Assembly: GCF_008831285.2 (NCBI RefSeq)
Contig: NC_045138.2
Coordinates: 4,068,143-4,132,142 of the forward strand
From: Nymphaea colorata
Taxonomy: Eukaryota; Streptophyta; Magnoliopsida; Nymphaeales; Nymphaeaceae
Direction of reading: 5' to 3'
DNA: 64,000 bases
Shown here: positions 44,769 to 58,600 of the stretch, piece after piece
How the letters are laid out: each line of letters begins with the position of its first letter
How positions within the stretch are numbered: position 1 is the first letter of the stretch
The notes under the pieces: generated by a model
Databases searched by the model: none
Seen by the model: only the letters and a program-made list of their open reading frames with translations
What the model was told of the DNA's origin: nothing
Program-made: the position numbers and the translations under genes

Positions 44769-46839
44769 CTACTGAATCCCAGATACTATCAGATGACTAC
44801 ATTTTTTTAAAAGTTTTGCCAAAATTATTCATTAGAATGATACTAACCATGGTTTAGTATGCATGCATCTTTTCTTGCCCTTTGTTATGTAGCTTTTTGC
44901 AGAAAAAAGAGCTGCCAGGCCTCCCTTTTCAGCCAGCAGAGAGAGAGAGAATGAGAGAGCCCTTAAGTTTGTCTTGCTGGAACATTTCCATATTGTTTAA
45001 AATTCAGATTTTATATATGCTACTTCAAAAAGCAAATCTTTGTAATTGATAGCTGCTTGTATTTCCAAAGTTGATTTTGGTTTTTCCAAATAGAATTTAT
45101 TTTGAAAGTGCAAAAACGAGAACCTCCATGTTGGTATGAGGCTTAGCCGTCCGTTGTGCCTTTATTGAAAGTAACTAAACCGAAGCTATCTTCATTTTTG
45201 ATTTATTTTCATGTTCACTTAAAAATTATCATCAACTCTACAGGGTAGTACATGGTAAAGATTTTAGAGTGTCATAAAAAACTAAAGTTTTATAAAGCGA
45301 AGAAAATATGAAAGAGTAATTCTTTGAAATAAGAAAGCCATTCTAAACCCTTCCAAAGAATATAACTTTTTGATAAAATGGCTAGGGAAATGTTTTGGAT
45401 AATTATTTTGATTTTGGAAAAGCTTTTCAAAAGGGGAGTTTAAACTCTTTGAAAATCTCAAAAAATAAGGAAAATTAGAGTTGGTCTTTCAAAATCTTTT
45501 TCTAAATATACAATCAATTTGGTTGGATAGTGTTTTCTGTAGAATATTAAGTAGGTTTAGAGTTTTACTCTAATTTCTTTACTACTTAGTTAAAGCTCAA
45601 CATGGTCTTTGCATAACCTTCATGGAGGAGTGTTTGGGATCATTCATAAATCCCAATAAGTGATTGTGTATGATTGCATAAAATTCCATATGGTTCAAAA
45701 TAAATCATTATTTCTTACCACTACATTTATCTAAAAGCATACTTACCATGACATGTATCTAAAGTTTTATTTATTGAGACTATTCAAGGAAAAAGTTTCA
45801 GAAAATTGATTGGAGCTATAGGCTACTAAGTATAGCCTCAATGCTGGACATATTACTTTGGTTTTGGCTTGAGTGAAGTTGGCAGATGGGATTGTTTTGG
45901 CTACGAATCGAATTTTCTTGAATAAGGTAGGGTTCGGGTTGAGGTTGAAGTTTCAAATCACAGATTGGATCCGTGTTTAGACTTGAAATACTGATTTTAC
46001 ATCCAGTTTTGGATTTAAAGTGTGAAATTGAGTTCAACAGTGATCTAAATTGAATTATGATCCAGGAGATTGATTCTTGGGCTAGATTTTGGGCATTTGG
46101 ATTTGCACTTTGGGTTTGGATTCGGATTTTGGTTTTTAAATCTAATTTGGATATGAGGGTGATTTTTTAGAACTAGAGTTTTTTTTTTTGTTTTGGATTA
46201 GATTTCAATTTCAGGTCCAGTTATGGATCTTGGACTGAGTTATGGATCTGCTGTCTTATTATAGATCTAAATTTTGGATTTAGATCCAGATCTAGTTTTT
46301 GTTTTTTTATGTAGATCTGGGATTTATATTTGGATCTAGATATTAAAATTAGACCCGGATCTAGATCTAAATTTCTATTTTGGATCTTCATATGAATATT
46401 TGGATCTGGGTCGAGATATTGGGTTTGGATTTATATATATGGATCCAAGGTTTTGTTTGGAGGTAGTGCCGGGATTTGGATCCAGATATGGATCTAAGCT
46501 GTGATTTGGGATATGGTGCTTGGATTTTTATCTAGATCAGGATCTAGGGATCGGGTTTCAACCTAGATCTTGGATTTAGGTCTGTATTGAGGTCTGAGGT
46601 CAGGTTTTCGATCTAAAGTTCACATTTGGCCATTTGTGTGAAAATTTGGACGAACTCAAGATCTATATTTGGATCCAAAATTTAGATGGCTGTTGGGCTT
46701 GGGTCAAAAGTTTGCAAATTAGATCACAATGGACTCGAAATCAAGTTGACAATCAAATCCAAGAAGAAATATATCAAAATGAGTATACATTGAAGCATTT
46801 GAAGCTCGAATTTGTTGAAAATGAATATAAAATATGAAA
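44767..46839. other. Non-coding stretch with GATCTAGAT-rich text
   Basis: From about 45930 to 46720 the words GGATCT, TTTGGATC, AGATCTAGAT and TTGGATTT recur in irregular order, a degenerate short-word repeat. The reverse-strand wording (AGATCCAAAT) recalls 19310-19400 of the solo LTR, so it may be LTR-derived. No gene seen. Confidence 0.4.
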
Positions 46840-47639
46840 TTTGAGAGAAAGAGAGAGAGAGAGAGAGATCAGTTTAGGAAGGATGTTTAAGTGAGAAATC
46901 AAAAAGAGAGAGGGAGAGGGAAAGGGAGATGAGATTAATAAAAGAGAGAGAAAATGGTGATTTTAAGAAAGAAATTCAAGAGATAAAGAGACAAAGAGAG
47001 AGAGAGAGAGAGAGAGATAAAAGGACAGAAATTGAAGAGAAATAGAGATTATTACAAGAAAGAGAGAAGATATTTTAATAAAAAAGAAGAAATATAGAAA
47101 AAGAGAGAAAATTTGAAGTGAGAGAAAAAATTGAATAGAGCGAAAAGGTAGGGAGACGAACAAAAGTGAGAGAAAGAGTGATTTTAAGAGAGAAATCGAA
47201 GAGAGAAAAAATAAAGAAAATCAAAGATAAACAGGGAGAAAAAGAGAGATAAATCGAAGGGAGAGAAGGAGATTAATGAAAGGGAGAGAAAAGGGATTTT
47301 AATAATGAAAAATAAGATGAGGAAAGAGATATTAATGAAAGAGAGACAAAGAGATATTTAAGTAAGAAATCAAAGAGCGCGAAAGAGAGATTTTGAGAGA
47401 AAAATTGAAGATAGAGAAAGACAAAGATTTAAAGGAAAGAGATCAGACAAAGAAGGAAAGAGAGAGAGATTAGTAAAAGAAAGAGAAAAAAACTATTTTA
47501 AGAGAAATCGGAGAGAAAAAGAAAAGAAAAAGAGAAAGGAAATCATATAGAGAGAAATTAATAAACGACAGAGCATAAGAGATTTTAACAAAGAAATCGA
47601 AGACAGAGACCGAGGGAGAATGAGATTTAAAAGAGAGAT

Positions 47640-47945
47640 AAATTGAAAGAAGAGAGAGTAATAAAAGATGGTACAGAAAGTTTGGGGATATTTTAATTTT
47701 TTTAGAAATTAATATTGTAAAAGATTAATATAAAAGAGAAAAAGTTCTACCCACCATTCCTAGGTAGGTAACCGAGATTTGCAATGCAAATTTTCATTGG
47801 TCTAGACCATTAATGGCGAATCCATTTCGTTGCTAAAACTTGAACTTGAGTAACGATTATCGTTTTTGCTACTAATATATTTAGTGTCACAACTTTTATT
47901 AACAAGTCTCCCTTGTTAGAGTATGGAGAAAGTAACTAGATATTT
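47640..47945. repeat. Direct duplicate of 54015-54310
   Basis: GTTTGGGGATATTTTAATTT, GTTCTACCCACCA, GGTAGGTAACCGAGATTTGC, AATGCAAATTTTCATTGG and CTCCCTTGTTAGAGTATGGA occur in both, ~6.4 kb apart. The GA text before it (from about 47040) also matches 53410 onwards, so a long segment was duplicated. Confidence 0.88.
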
Positions 47946-47983
47946 TAATTTTATATAGCAATTAAGTTTGTAAGAGATTAATA

Positions 47984-48026
<43 letters not shown>

Positions 48027-48299
48027 AATTTGGAGAGAGAAATCAAAGAGGGAGAAAGAGAGATTTTAAGCGAGAAGCTAAAGAAATAGAAAGATAAGGA
48101 TTTAAAAGAGAGAGATAAATAGAAGAGAGGGTAAGATTAGCAAAAAAAATAGAAAAAATTATTTTAAAAGAAATCAGGGAGAGAAAAATCAAAGAGAGAG
48201 AGAAAGAGAGATTAATAAAAGAAAGAAAAAAAGATATTTTAAAAGAGAAATCAAAGAGAGAGATTGAGAGAAAAATATATTTGAAAGAGAGAGGTAAAT

Positions 48300-48790
48300 T
48301 AAAGAAAGAGTGATTAATAAAATATGGAGAAACTAATGAGACATTTTAATGTTTTGATGGAAATTAAGACTGTAAGATTAAGAAATAATTTTAGCAACTT
48401 ACAAACTTCATCATTTTTATGTATGCCAGAGAGAAACTTGGGCTCCCTTAAGAGCTTAGGCTAAGTCTACCAAGGCTCCTTAATGACTATTTTGAAACAC
48501 TTACGAAACCAATTTTTGGGTTACCAATACATAGATGTATGAAAAGAATTTTTATATATCTTAAAACATTAAAGGAAATATCTCATTCAATCTTAAGGAA
48601 TAGAACATTCCCCTCACATTGTTGAACATGGGATGCAACTTAGATTTAAGTATCTAGAAGAAATTGATGAAAGAAGTTTTCTCATGCTCTTTTTGTACTC
48701 TAATCTCATCAAGGATGCACTTATCAAGGAAAATCAATGGTATCAAGAGGTTAATGAAGATTAGAAAGTGTTTAAAGATGTAGTTTACAA
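48300..48790. repeat. Direct duplicate of 51235-51720
   Basis: Shared: AAGAAATAATTTTAG, GCTAAGTCT, CCTTA, GAAACCA, AACATTAAAGGAAATA/AATATTTTAAGAAAATA, and the AGATTAGAAA words near the ends. More diverged than the other pairs. Confidence 0.65.
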
Positions 48791-50159
48791 GAAAAAGAGA
48801 GAGAATTATAGATTTTAAGAGAGACGTTGAAAAAAGAAATTGAGATAGGAAGAGATATTAATAAAAGAGCGAAAAAAACTCAAAAGAGAAATTGAAGAGA
48901 GGTGAATGATTTAAAAGAGAGATAAATAGAAGAAAAGAAAAGAGATTAATGAAAGAGATACAAAGAGACATTTTGAGAGAGAATGATTAATAAAAGCAAC
49001 AAAAATGAGAGGTTTTAAGAAAAAAATTGAGGAGAGAAAGATCAATAAAATAGACAGAAAGAAATTTTAAGGGAGATTAAGAACGAGAGAGAGAATATTA
49101 ATGAAATAGAAAGAAAGGGAGAAACAAAATAGCGAGAGACATAATGAGATAAACAAAATAGCGAGGGACATAATGAGATAAACAAAAGGGAGCAAAGTCG
49201 GATATTAATAAAAGAAAAGCGGAATTAAAAGGTTGAGATAAATGAAGGAGAAAAAGAAAGACATTATTAAAATAGAAAGACAAAGAGTTTGTAAGAGAGT
49301 TGAAAAGAGAAAAAATGAGAGAGAGAGAGAGAGTGATGTTAATAAAAGAAAAAAAAAGATTTAAAAGAAAAGAGAGACAAATCCGTTAGTGAGAGTGTGA
49401 GAATAATAAAAGAGAGAGGAAAAGAAATCCTAAGAGAGAAATCGAAGAGAGAGAGAGGGAGGGAGAGAGACAGATCAATGAAAAAGATCTAAAAAAAGAT
49501 TTTAAAGAGAAATGAAAGAGGGGAAAAGAGAGATCAAAGAGAGAGAGATTAATAAAAAAGGGACAAAAAAAAAATTTTTAAGAGAGAAATTAATGAAAGA
49601 AAGAAAATGAGAGATTTTTAAGAGACATGAAAGATAGAAAGAAGGATTAATAAAATAGAGAGAAAAAGATATTTTAAGAGAGAAATAGAAGAGAGAGACA
49701 AAGGGTGATTAATAAAAGAAAGAGAAAGAGAGATTTTAAGGAGAAATAGAAGAGATAAAGGGAGAAATTAATAAAACGTTGAGAAAAAAATTAAGGCTTA
49801 AAAGAGTGATAAATCGCTGAGAGACAAAGAGGGAGTTGAATAAATTAAAAGTGAGATATAAAAAGATTCTAAGAAAGAAATGAAAGAGTGAGAGAAAGAT
49901 TAATACAAGAGTGCGAAAAAGGGATTTTAGGAGAGAAATTGAAAGAGAGATAAATCGAAGAGAGGAGAGAGAAAGGGAGACTGGGAGAGTAATAGAAGAG
50001 AGAGGAAAAGTGTAAGAGAGAGATCCAAGAAAGACAGAGAGATAGATTAGTAAACGAAAAAGAAAGATTTTAAGAGAGAAATCAAAGAGAGAGAGAGAGA
50101 GAGAAAGAGAGTGAGAGAGAATGGAAGAGAGTGGGAGAGTATGAGGGAGAGAAATTGAA

Positions 50160-50928
50160 AAAGAGAGATTAATACAATGGAGAGTAAAAGGGATTTTAAA
50201 AGAGAAATTGAAGATAAAGAGAAATTAATAAAAGGAAGAGAGGTTTTAAGATAAAACGAAAGAGTGAGAGAGACCAATAAAAGGGAGAAATATATAAGTT
50301 TTAAGGCATAAATAAAAAAGAGAGAGAACGAGCGAGAGAGAGAGAGAGAGAGACTAACAAAATAGAAAAAAAAATTAAGAAAGAAATGGAAGGTTTGAGA
50401 AATAGGCTTAAAAGAGAGAAATTAATCAAAGAGAGAGAGAGTGAGATTAACAAAAGAAAGTGACAAAGAGTTTTTACGAGGGAAATCGAAAGAGGGACAG
50501 AGAGAGAGAGAGAGAGAGAGAAATAGAGATTAACAAATGGGATAAAAAAATCTAAAAGAGAAATTAAAGAGAGATATATGGATTGAAGAGAGCGAGAGAT
50601 AAATTGAAGAGATAGAGAGAAATGAAAGAGAGAGATTGCGAAATGGAGAGATCAATAAAAGAAAGAGAAAGAGAGATTTTAAGAGAGAAATCAAAGAGAG
50701 AGGGAGGGAAGAAAGAGAGAGATTAAAATAGAGAAAGAAAATGAGATTTTAAGAGAGGGAGAGATTAAAAAGAGAAGGGGACATAAAAAAATTTTAAGGG
50801 AGAAAACAAAGAGAGATAGAGATTAATACAAGAGAGAGAAAAAGATATTTTAAGAGAAAAAATCAAGAGAAAGAGATAGTAATAAAAGAGAGCGAGAAAG
50901 AAAGATTTTGGAAGAGATAAAAGAGTGT

Positions 50929-50935
<7 letters not shown>
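50160..50935. repeat. Higher-order duplicate of 52355-53325
   Basis: GATTAATACAAT, AAGGGATTTTAA, ATATGGATTGAAGAGAG, GATAAATTGAAGAG, GAAAACAAAGAGAGATAGAG and GAGTGTGACAT/GAGTGCCATAT line up in order at offsets of about 2.2 kb, growing to 2.35 kb where the second copy received two insertions. Confidence 0.78.
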
Positions 50936-50967
<32 letters not shown>

Positions 50968-52572
50968 GAGAGAGAGAGAGAGAGAGAGAGAAAAAGAGGT
51001 TAATAAAAAGGGATTTTCATAGAGAAATGAAAGAGAGAGAGAAAAAGAAGATGAATACAGGAGAGAAAACAAGAATTTTTAACATAAAAGTTTGATCGAG
51101 CAAGAAAGCGGAAAAGAGAGAAATTGAGAAGAAATAGATTAATGAAAGAGTGAAAAAGATATCTTAAATGAGAAATTATAGAGAGTGAGATCGAAAACAA
51201 GGAGATTAATAAAAGAGAAACGAAGAGAGATTTGCATTAATAACAAGATATTTTAATTTTTGATAGAAATTAAGATTGTATGTTAAGAAATAATTTTAGA
51301 AATTTGTTGAAGAAAGGAACTTGGTCTCATAGAAGAGCCTTGGCTAAGTCTCCAAAGCTTCCTTAGGGGTTGAGTTTGAAACCCTTGTGAAACCAGTTTC
51401 AAGTTATCAATATATTCATATATATAAATATTTTTGCATATATATGTAAATATTTTAAGAAAATATTTCATTTAATCTTTGTTGTTATAAGAATATGCCC
51501 CTCCATCATTGAGTATAAGAGGAAGCCTAGATTATGAGGAATAATCATATGCTCTAGAAGAGGTTGATTAAAGAAGCTCTTCTTGTGCTTCAATCCCTTC
51601 GAGGATGCGCTTCTCAAGCAAAATATCTCTTTAAGACTATTAATTATATGGTCAACAGTATCAAGAGAATAAAGATTAGAAAATCATTAAAAATGTGGAT
51701 TAAAACTATTTGTAAAGATGACATGGAAATATGTATTAACTTATACAAATTCATAGGGATTCACAGGTTAGACAAACTCCAACAAAAAAAAAATCAACAT
51801 AATATATGAAAATTATTCTCATTCTCAAGCTCTTACAATCGTCTTTCATTCATTCACAAATGGCAAAATCATCCATTCACATGTACTGCATACCATCTAT
51901 TTCGTAGAGAGCAATAAAAGAGAGAAAGATCTAAATCTTAAGGCAGAAATCAAAAAGAGAGAGAGAGAGAGAGAGAGAAGAGAGAGGGAGGGAGGGAGAG
52001 AGAGGGAGAAAGAGAGATAAATCGAAGAGAGAGAGAGAGAAAGGGAGACTAATAAAAGAGAGAAGAAAAGTGATCTTAAGAGAGAGATTTTAAGAGAAAA
52101 ATAAAAAAGATAGTTATATTAATAAAAGAAAAGAAAGACATATTTTAAGGGAGACATCAGAGAGAGAAAGAGACAAAGAGAGAGGGGGAGAGAGAGAGAT
52201 AAAGAGAAAGAGAGAAGAAGTAATAATAAAGAAAAAAAAGAGATTTTAAAAGATAAATTGAAGAGAGAAAGGGATAGAGAGATTATTAAAAAAGAAGCAC
52301 AAGAATTTAAGAGCGAGAGGGAGAGTAAGAGAGATAGAGAAATTAAAAGAGAGAGAGAGAGATTAATACAATAAAAATAAAAGGGATTTTAAGAGAGAAA
52401 TTGAAGAAAAAGAGCTTAATAAAAGGGTGACAGGTTTTAAGAGAAAACAAAAGTGTGAGAGAACAATAAAAAAGAGAGACATAAATTTTAAGGAAGAAAT
52501 CAAAAAGAGAGAGAAAGAGAGAGACTAATAAAATATAAAAAAAAATTTAAGAGAGAAATGGAACGAGAGACC

Positions 52573-52756
52573 TGTAACAACCTTACCCACTCCCAGGCTC
52601 TTGGTTCGAGGGATCCCAACCCACCCCTAGCAGTTTTGGTTTCAATTTTAAAAAGGATAGGAACCAGGACAATCATCTTATTAATAGTCTTCCATTATAA
52701 GTCCTTGAAGATCCCTCACAATCTTCGATACGGGACTAAACTTCTGGGGTGATACA
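52573..52756. mobile_element. LTR-like or unclassified 184-bp insertion in the GA field
   Basis: Begins TGTAACAACCTTACCCACTC and ends CTTCTGGGGTGATACA, so TG..CA, abruptly non-purine on both sides. Could be a solo LTR of a small (TRIM-like) element. A GGTTCGAGGGATCCC word resembles a pol III B box, so a SINE relation is the alternative. No clear target duplication. Confidence 0.4.
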
Positions 52757-52767
52757 GAAATCAAAAG

Positions 52768-52892
<125 letters not shown>

Positions 52893-54014
52893 TTAATAAA
52901 AGAGAAACAAAAAAAATTAAGAGAGATATATGGATTGAAGAGAGGGAGCGATAAATTGAAGAGGTAGAGAGAATTGAAAGAGAGATTGCGAGATTAATAA
53001 AAGAGACAAAAAGATCTTTTATGGGAGAAACTGAAGAGATAGAGAGATCAATAAAAGAAAAAGAAAGAGAGATCTTAAGAGAGAAATCAAAGAGAGAGGG
53101 GGAGAGAGAGAAAAAAAAAAAAGAAAGATTAATAATATAGAAAGAAAAAGAGATTTTAAGAAAGAGAGATTAATAAGAGAAGGGTACTGAAAAGGATTTT
53201 AAGGGAGAAAACAAAGAGAGATAGAGATTAATACAAGAGATTGAAAAATTGAAGATAAAGAGAGAGTAATAAGAGAGGGAAAGAAAGATTTTGTGAGAGA
53301 ATAAAGAGTGCCATATTGAGAGAGAGAGAGAGAGAGAGAGCAAGAAAGAGAGAGATTAATAAAAAGGGAGAAAAATAGATTTTCAAAGAGAAATTGAAGA
53401 GATGTAGAGATTATTGCAAGAGAGAGAAAATATATTTTAATAGAAAAATAAAAAAATAGAGAAAAGGAGAGAGAAATTAAAGTGAGAGACAAATTGAATA
53501 GAGTAAGAGAGTTTAAGAAAGAAATCGAAAAAAGAGAGAGATTAACAAAAGTGGGAGAAATAGTGATTTTAAGATAGAAATGGAGGAGAGAAAAAGAAAT
53601 AAAGAAAAGTCAAAGAGAGAAAGGGAGAAAAAGAGATAAATCCAAGGGAGAGAAGGAGATTGATAAAAAAGACAAAAAAGGGATTTCAATAATGAAAAAA
53701 TAGAGGAGGAAATAGATATTAATAAAAGAGAAAGAGAAATTTTAATTGAGAAATCAAAGAGAGAGAAACATAAATTTTAAGAGAGAAAGATAAAGATTTA
53801 AAAGAAAGAGATCAATCAAAGAAAGAAAGAGAGAGAGACTAGTAAAAGAAAGAGAAAAAATATTTTAAGAGAAATCGGAGAGAAAGAGAGAAAGAGAAAA
53901 AAAGATAAAAAGAGAAAAGAAATCATATAGAGAGAGATTAATAAAAGACACTGCAAAAGATATTTTAAAAGAAATTGAAGATAGAGACTGAGGGAGATTG
54001 AGATTTAAAAGAGA

Positions 54015-54310
54015 GATAAATTGAAAGAAGAGAGTAATAAAACATGGTTGAGAAAGTTTGGGGATATTTTAATTTTTTTAGAAATTAAGATTGTAAAAGA
54101 TTAATATAAAAGAGAGAAAGTTCTACCCACCACCCCCAGGTAGGTAACCGAGATTTGCAATGCAAATTTTCATTGGCTTAGACCATTAATGACGAATCCA
54201 TTTCGTTGCTAAATCTTGAACTTTAGTAACGATTATCATTTTTGCTGCTAATATATTTAGTGTTGCAACTTTTAATAACAAATCTCCCTTGTTAGAGTAT
54301 GGAGATAGTC
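54015..54310. repeat. Direct duplicate of 47640-47945
   Basis: Right-hand copy; it marks the end of the GA field. See the partner at 47640-47945. Confidence 0.88.
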
Positions 54311-56302
54311 AAATTTAAGTCAATTTGCTGAGCATCTAACCAGTGGAATCTCTCTCTCTTTGTAAACTGAAACGTGTCATATCAGCTTTTATTGATCTGT
54401 TGAGAGGACCATCAGATCTGACTCGGTAGAGAATAGTAAAGCAACAGATGCAGTTCGATTTTTTCTTCCTTTTAACTTTTGTACACATAGTAGACAATGA
54501 AAAGAAAGACTTAAATAAAAAAGAAATTCAAGCAGGAATTGCATTCTGCAGTAGCTAAGGAGGCAAAAGTTGCAGAGATGGGCTCAACGACAGCACATTG
54601 CTTTATCAATGTGAGCAGCAACCAACTTGATGAATACTGGATTTTATTTTCCAAAAAAGCTAAAACTATAAACCAGAAAAACAGCTTTATAAAATTTCGT
54701 ATGGTATTTTATTGACATATAAACAAACACATTTAGATCTTATTCCTTTGTATGATGCGCTAATCGTGGACCGGTAAATTTTGTTGTGGAAAGGGACAAC
54801 AAAGAGCAAAAGAGGGAGATAAAATAGTGAGAAAGAAGAAATGGAAATGAAAAACAGAGAGAGAGGGAGAGAGAGAGAGAGTCAAGAACATTCGCCAGCC
54901 TTTTCCAGTTCTAACTATAAAAAAGTCACATAACTGATTAGTTTAGATGGCCAAATTTGAAGATCAATCAATAATTATCTGGTATAACTTTAATTAGGTG
55001 TACTTATCTTGGTCAAGAAAATGATTGCTAATTGATGGACAGCCATATGATATTGTTACAATATAAGTAGAGAACGCAATGGGAATGTGGTTCAATCACA
55101 TGAACAAACTAACAATAATGTGTAATAAGGTTTGTTACGCTTAAAGAAATGTTTGCTATTAGACTCTTAAGCAGGAGAGCGCTTTCTCCAAAAAAATTGT
55201 GGAACCAGCTAACTGAACGTAGGAATGAAGATGATGCACATCAGACTTCACGGGATGCTGACTTCTATATTCTTTGTGCCAAGCTTAGGACATGCAGTTC
55301 ATGGACGCCTTGAAGATCATGAAGAGAAAGACATTATGAAGGGAAATTCAAAAAAGAGGGCAGACATGTTGATAACCACCTATTTACACATGTTCAATGG
55401 GTAGACTATTGGTTATGTAAGTTATACTGCAAGGTTTGGTGGTGTTGAAACTGACATCTTGGATGTGCATAGTCATTCATGCATATCTATTGACATCTTG
55501 GCCTTGAATTTTCCATTTATATGAGATGTGATGCCTGTGGCTCATAGTGCAGAACTTGTTTGGCTACCTGGCATTCAACAGTATATTCATAACATAAAGA
55601 ACTTCAAAATTAATGTGGGGGAATGAGGAGAAGGACTTGTTTTCAGCTACACATAGAAAGTGAAATTTTACCCTCTATTATTGTCTTGGGAGTTAAACCT
55701 TGCTGTGACATGTCAACATGAAAAGGGGAAAAAATTGAGGGGTGTCATGTCAACATGAGAAGTGCTTCGCTAAGAGTAACATGGCAGCCATGTGTAAAAA
55801 CAAGGTGCAGGGCCTCGCCATCCAGCCAAAACTTCTTGGTGGTTGGGGCCCCTGAGGCAATATTTCTTTAGTGAAGAAATCTCATTCCTCATGGGTGGAC
55901 TCCTTTTTTGTCACTCAAGTGTCTCCGTTTTTGCTCTCTCTATCTCTCTGTCTCTCTCTCTCTCATACAAACTTCTGTCTCTCTCACATACACATATGCA
56001 TGTGTGCATGCATATTCACACATACTGAGTAAAGAAGAAAAAATTGAACTCGGAAATGTCAGATGGAAGTTTGAAGTTTGATGAAATGGATAGAAAGTAC
56101 TGCAGTTGCTGCTTCAGGCCATGCATTTGTTAAGCTGCGCAAACTTGCTCCATAGATTGCACTTACAGAAAAAAGATGAAAATTGGGCCATGTTCCAGAA
56201 ATAAAAGGAGGCTATGTCACCCAATCAGTTGAAGTTACCATATGGAATGAAGACACACACACATATATATATATATATATCACAAGAACAAGGAAAGTGG
56301 AA

Positions 56303-56359
<57 letters not shown>

Positions 56360-56534
56360 GTAGTAGACATTTAAATGCCAAAGGGATAAGGAACAATTTC
56401 AGCCATTGATCTCTTGTAGATCAATAGTTGATAAAGTGTGAACTAATAATAAATTTCGATGTTGACCTATCATCTTTTTCTCTTTGCTTTTCTTTCAACC
56501 ACGGATCAGGAAAAGATTAATTTGTATTCTATTC
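54311..56534. other. Unclassified stretch
   Basis: A small GA run (54855-54880), CT run (55935-55965), TA runs (56263-56280, 56307-56341) and a short repeated TGACATGTCAACATGA word (55700-55765) are all I can see. Open frames are short and not recognised. Confidence 0.4.
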
Positions 56535-56601
56535 AGGGCTGCAACCAGCTTGTTGGAACAGAAGGTGGGCCTCATCTTGAAAGCCGAAGACAATTTCAAG
56601 G
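56535..56601 (+). pseudogene. CNL coiled-coil scrap
   Basis: AGGGCTGCAACCAGCTTGTT, GGGCCTCATCTTGAAAGCCG and AAGACAATTTC follow the coiled-coil coding text of NLR2 (RAVTSLL..ADLILNAKDDL, 12688-12750) over ~65 bp. Surrounding sequence does not match. It shows that pieces of this CNL family lie at least 20 kb beyond the cluster. Confidence 0.7.
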
Positions 56602-56936
56602 TGTTCCGAATGAAGATATAATGCTGAACTGCATATATAGATCATCGAGTAGCATGTGTAAATATGTATACGAGACTTTCTATTCAGCAACAACATAATT
56701 GCATAAAGTACAACTAGCTTGACTAAGAAGCAGCGGACAAAAGCACATTTTGGATGCACTTTGGTGGAAAAGAAAATGCCTTTGCCAATGTATAAAGCAT
56801 ACATTTTTTTATCAATAATTGAAGATTTCAACAACAGTGACTATCCTAACCTTAATCTAACATAAATGGTAAAAGAATAAGCACCATAAAATTTTATATA
56901 TTCACGACCTCAATCTACTATTGTTATGTAAACAAT

Positions 56937-57784
56937 GTGGTCATGAAATCCATAGTGGATAATTGTTGGTTTAGGTTCATTCTTAGGCTTGGTTCTCCTA
57001 ATTGGGTGTCAGTTTCAAGAACGACAGTTAAGAGAGATGTCATGAAATTATATGAAGATGAAAAGAAGAAATTGCTTCTTGTCTTCAAGGGTGTTGAGAA
57101 GATTGCTTTGACTACAGATATGTGGACATCAAACCAACAACTTGGATATATGGCATTAACAGCACATTTCATTGATAAAGATTGGAAGATGCAACATCGT
57201 ATCATCAACTTTACCGAAGTTGAGCCACCTCATACTGGGGTAGTTTTAGCAAATGTAATTGCTAAGCATCTTGCAGGAGTGGGAGATTAAAAAGAAAATA
57301 ATATCTATTACAGTTGACAACGCTTCATCAAATGATGTTCTTGTCAGAAAATTAAAAGAAAACATGGAAAAGAGCGGCATCAACTTGTATCATGGAGGTA
57401 AATTTTTTTCATGTGCGATGTTGTGCACATATTTTGAATATAATGGTACAAGATGGGTTGAGTGCCATTAAAGATGAAATCATTAGCATTAGAGAGGCAA
57501 TTAAATATATCAAAGTGTCACCTTCAAGACTTCATGGTTTTGCAGCTGCAGCTACAGAGTTGGATCTTTCAACGTCAAAGAAGTTAGTGCTAGATGTACC
57601 AACTAGATGGAATTCAACATATTTTATGTTGGAAAGAGCTCTTGTATATAAAGATGCTTTTGCAAGATATAGCATGGAAGACCCAGGTTTGGTATGGTTG
57701 CTTGGACCCGAGGATTGGGAAAAAATTGCAGTGATATGTATTTCTTTCAGGTTGAGGACGAATCAAGTGAATATATATCATTAG
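56937..57784 (+). pseudogene. hAT transposase fragment (RICESLEEPER/ZBED type), two frameshifts
   Basis: Three frames in succession: 56937-57290 (TTVKRDVMKLYEDEKKK, IALTTDMWTSNQQLGYM, AHFIDKDWKMQHRI), about 57259-57410 (ITVDNASSNDVLV), and 57392-57784 (RCCAHILNIMVQDGL, LDVPTRWNSTYFMLERAL). TDMWTS, the DNASSND motif, CxxH in CCAH and TRWNST are signatures of plant hAT transposases and the domesticated RICESLEEPER proteins. The BED zinc finger at the N-terminus and the hAT dimerisation domain at the C-terminus are missing. Not functional. Confidence 0.88.
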
Positions 57785-58350
57785 AATGATTCAAGTTGCC
57801 TCTTGGTAATGCTTTTTTTTTGTTGTTTTGTTTTCTTTTTTTTCTTGATCTAATGTGATTCTAGTGTCTGTTTCAGTTGCCTCTTGTAGTTTTCTAGTGT
57901 CTGTTTCTTTGATGTCTTTCACTCTTTTTTTCTGTTGCTAAGTTTGTCATCCATAGTTTCACTGTTTTTCTTGTTGAAAGCTTAGAAAGCTTTAAGTCAA
58001 ACTAGTTGATATTAGTATTCCATCTCCAATGCAGAACCACGCAGGAGAGCTTTTTTTTCTTGCAGATCTCTCACTCTATGGATTGCTGCCTAATCTGATG
58101 ACAGAACATTGCTACTTTACCTGTTTTGTCTCATCCATTTATTGGCACCTATGGCATAACTTGAATGGGCATCCACACACTTTTTTGCTGTCACAATATC
58201 AGATTCTATGACTGCTGTTCCTTGTTGAATCTTAGAAGTGTAAACATTGGTTTTGTTAGAATATATATATATATATATATATATATATTCCATCACATAG
58301 TATTGTTTTGAATACATAAGCATGTACATGTGTAGATCTTTTGCATGTTT

Positions 58351-58465
58351 GTGTTCTTTCTCACTGTTGTTTGTGTTCTTTCTCACTGTTGTTGGTGTTC
58401 TTTCTCACTGTTGTTTGTGTTCTTTCTCATTGCAGTTGTTTGTGTTCTTTCTCACTGTTGTTGGT
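58351..58465 (+). repeat. 22-bp tandem repeat
   Basis: GTGTTCTTTCTCACTGTTGTT repeats about five times with small changes in an intron-like T-rich context. Confidence 0.85.
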
Positions 58466-58600
58466 GATAGGAAGCTGAGTAAGGTAATGGTTTGTATTCT
58501 TTTGCTACTTCGGTACAAATGATCAGTTATCACTAAGCCATGCTGAATCATGTCTAAAATTGTAAGTGTCTTTTGTTTTTTGGGTCATGGTTTTCTCCAG

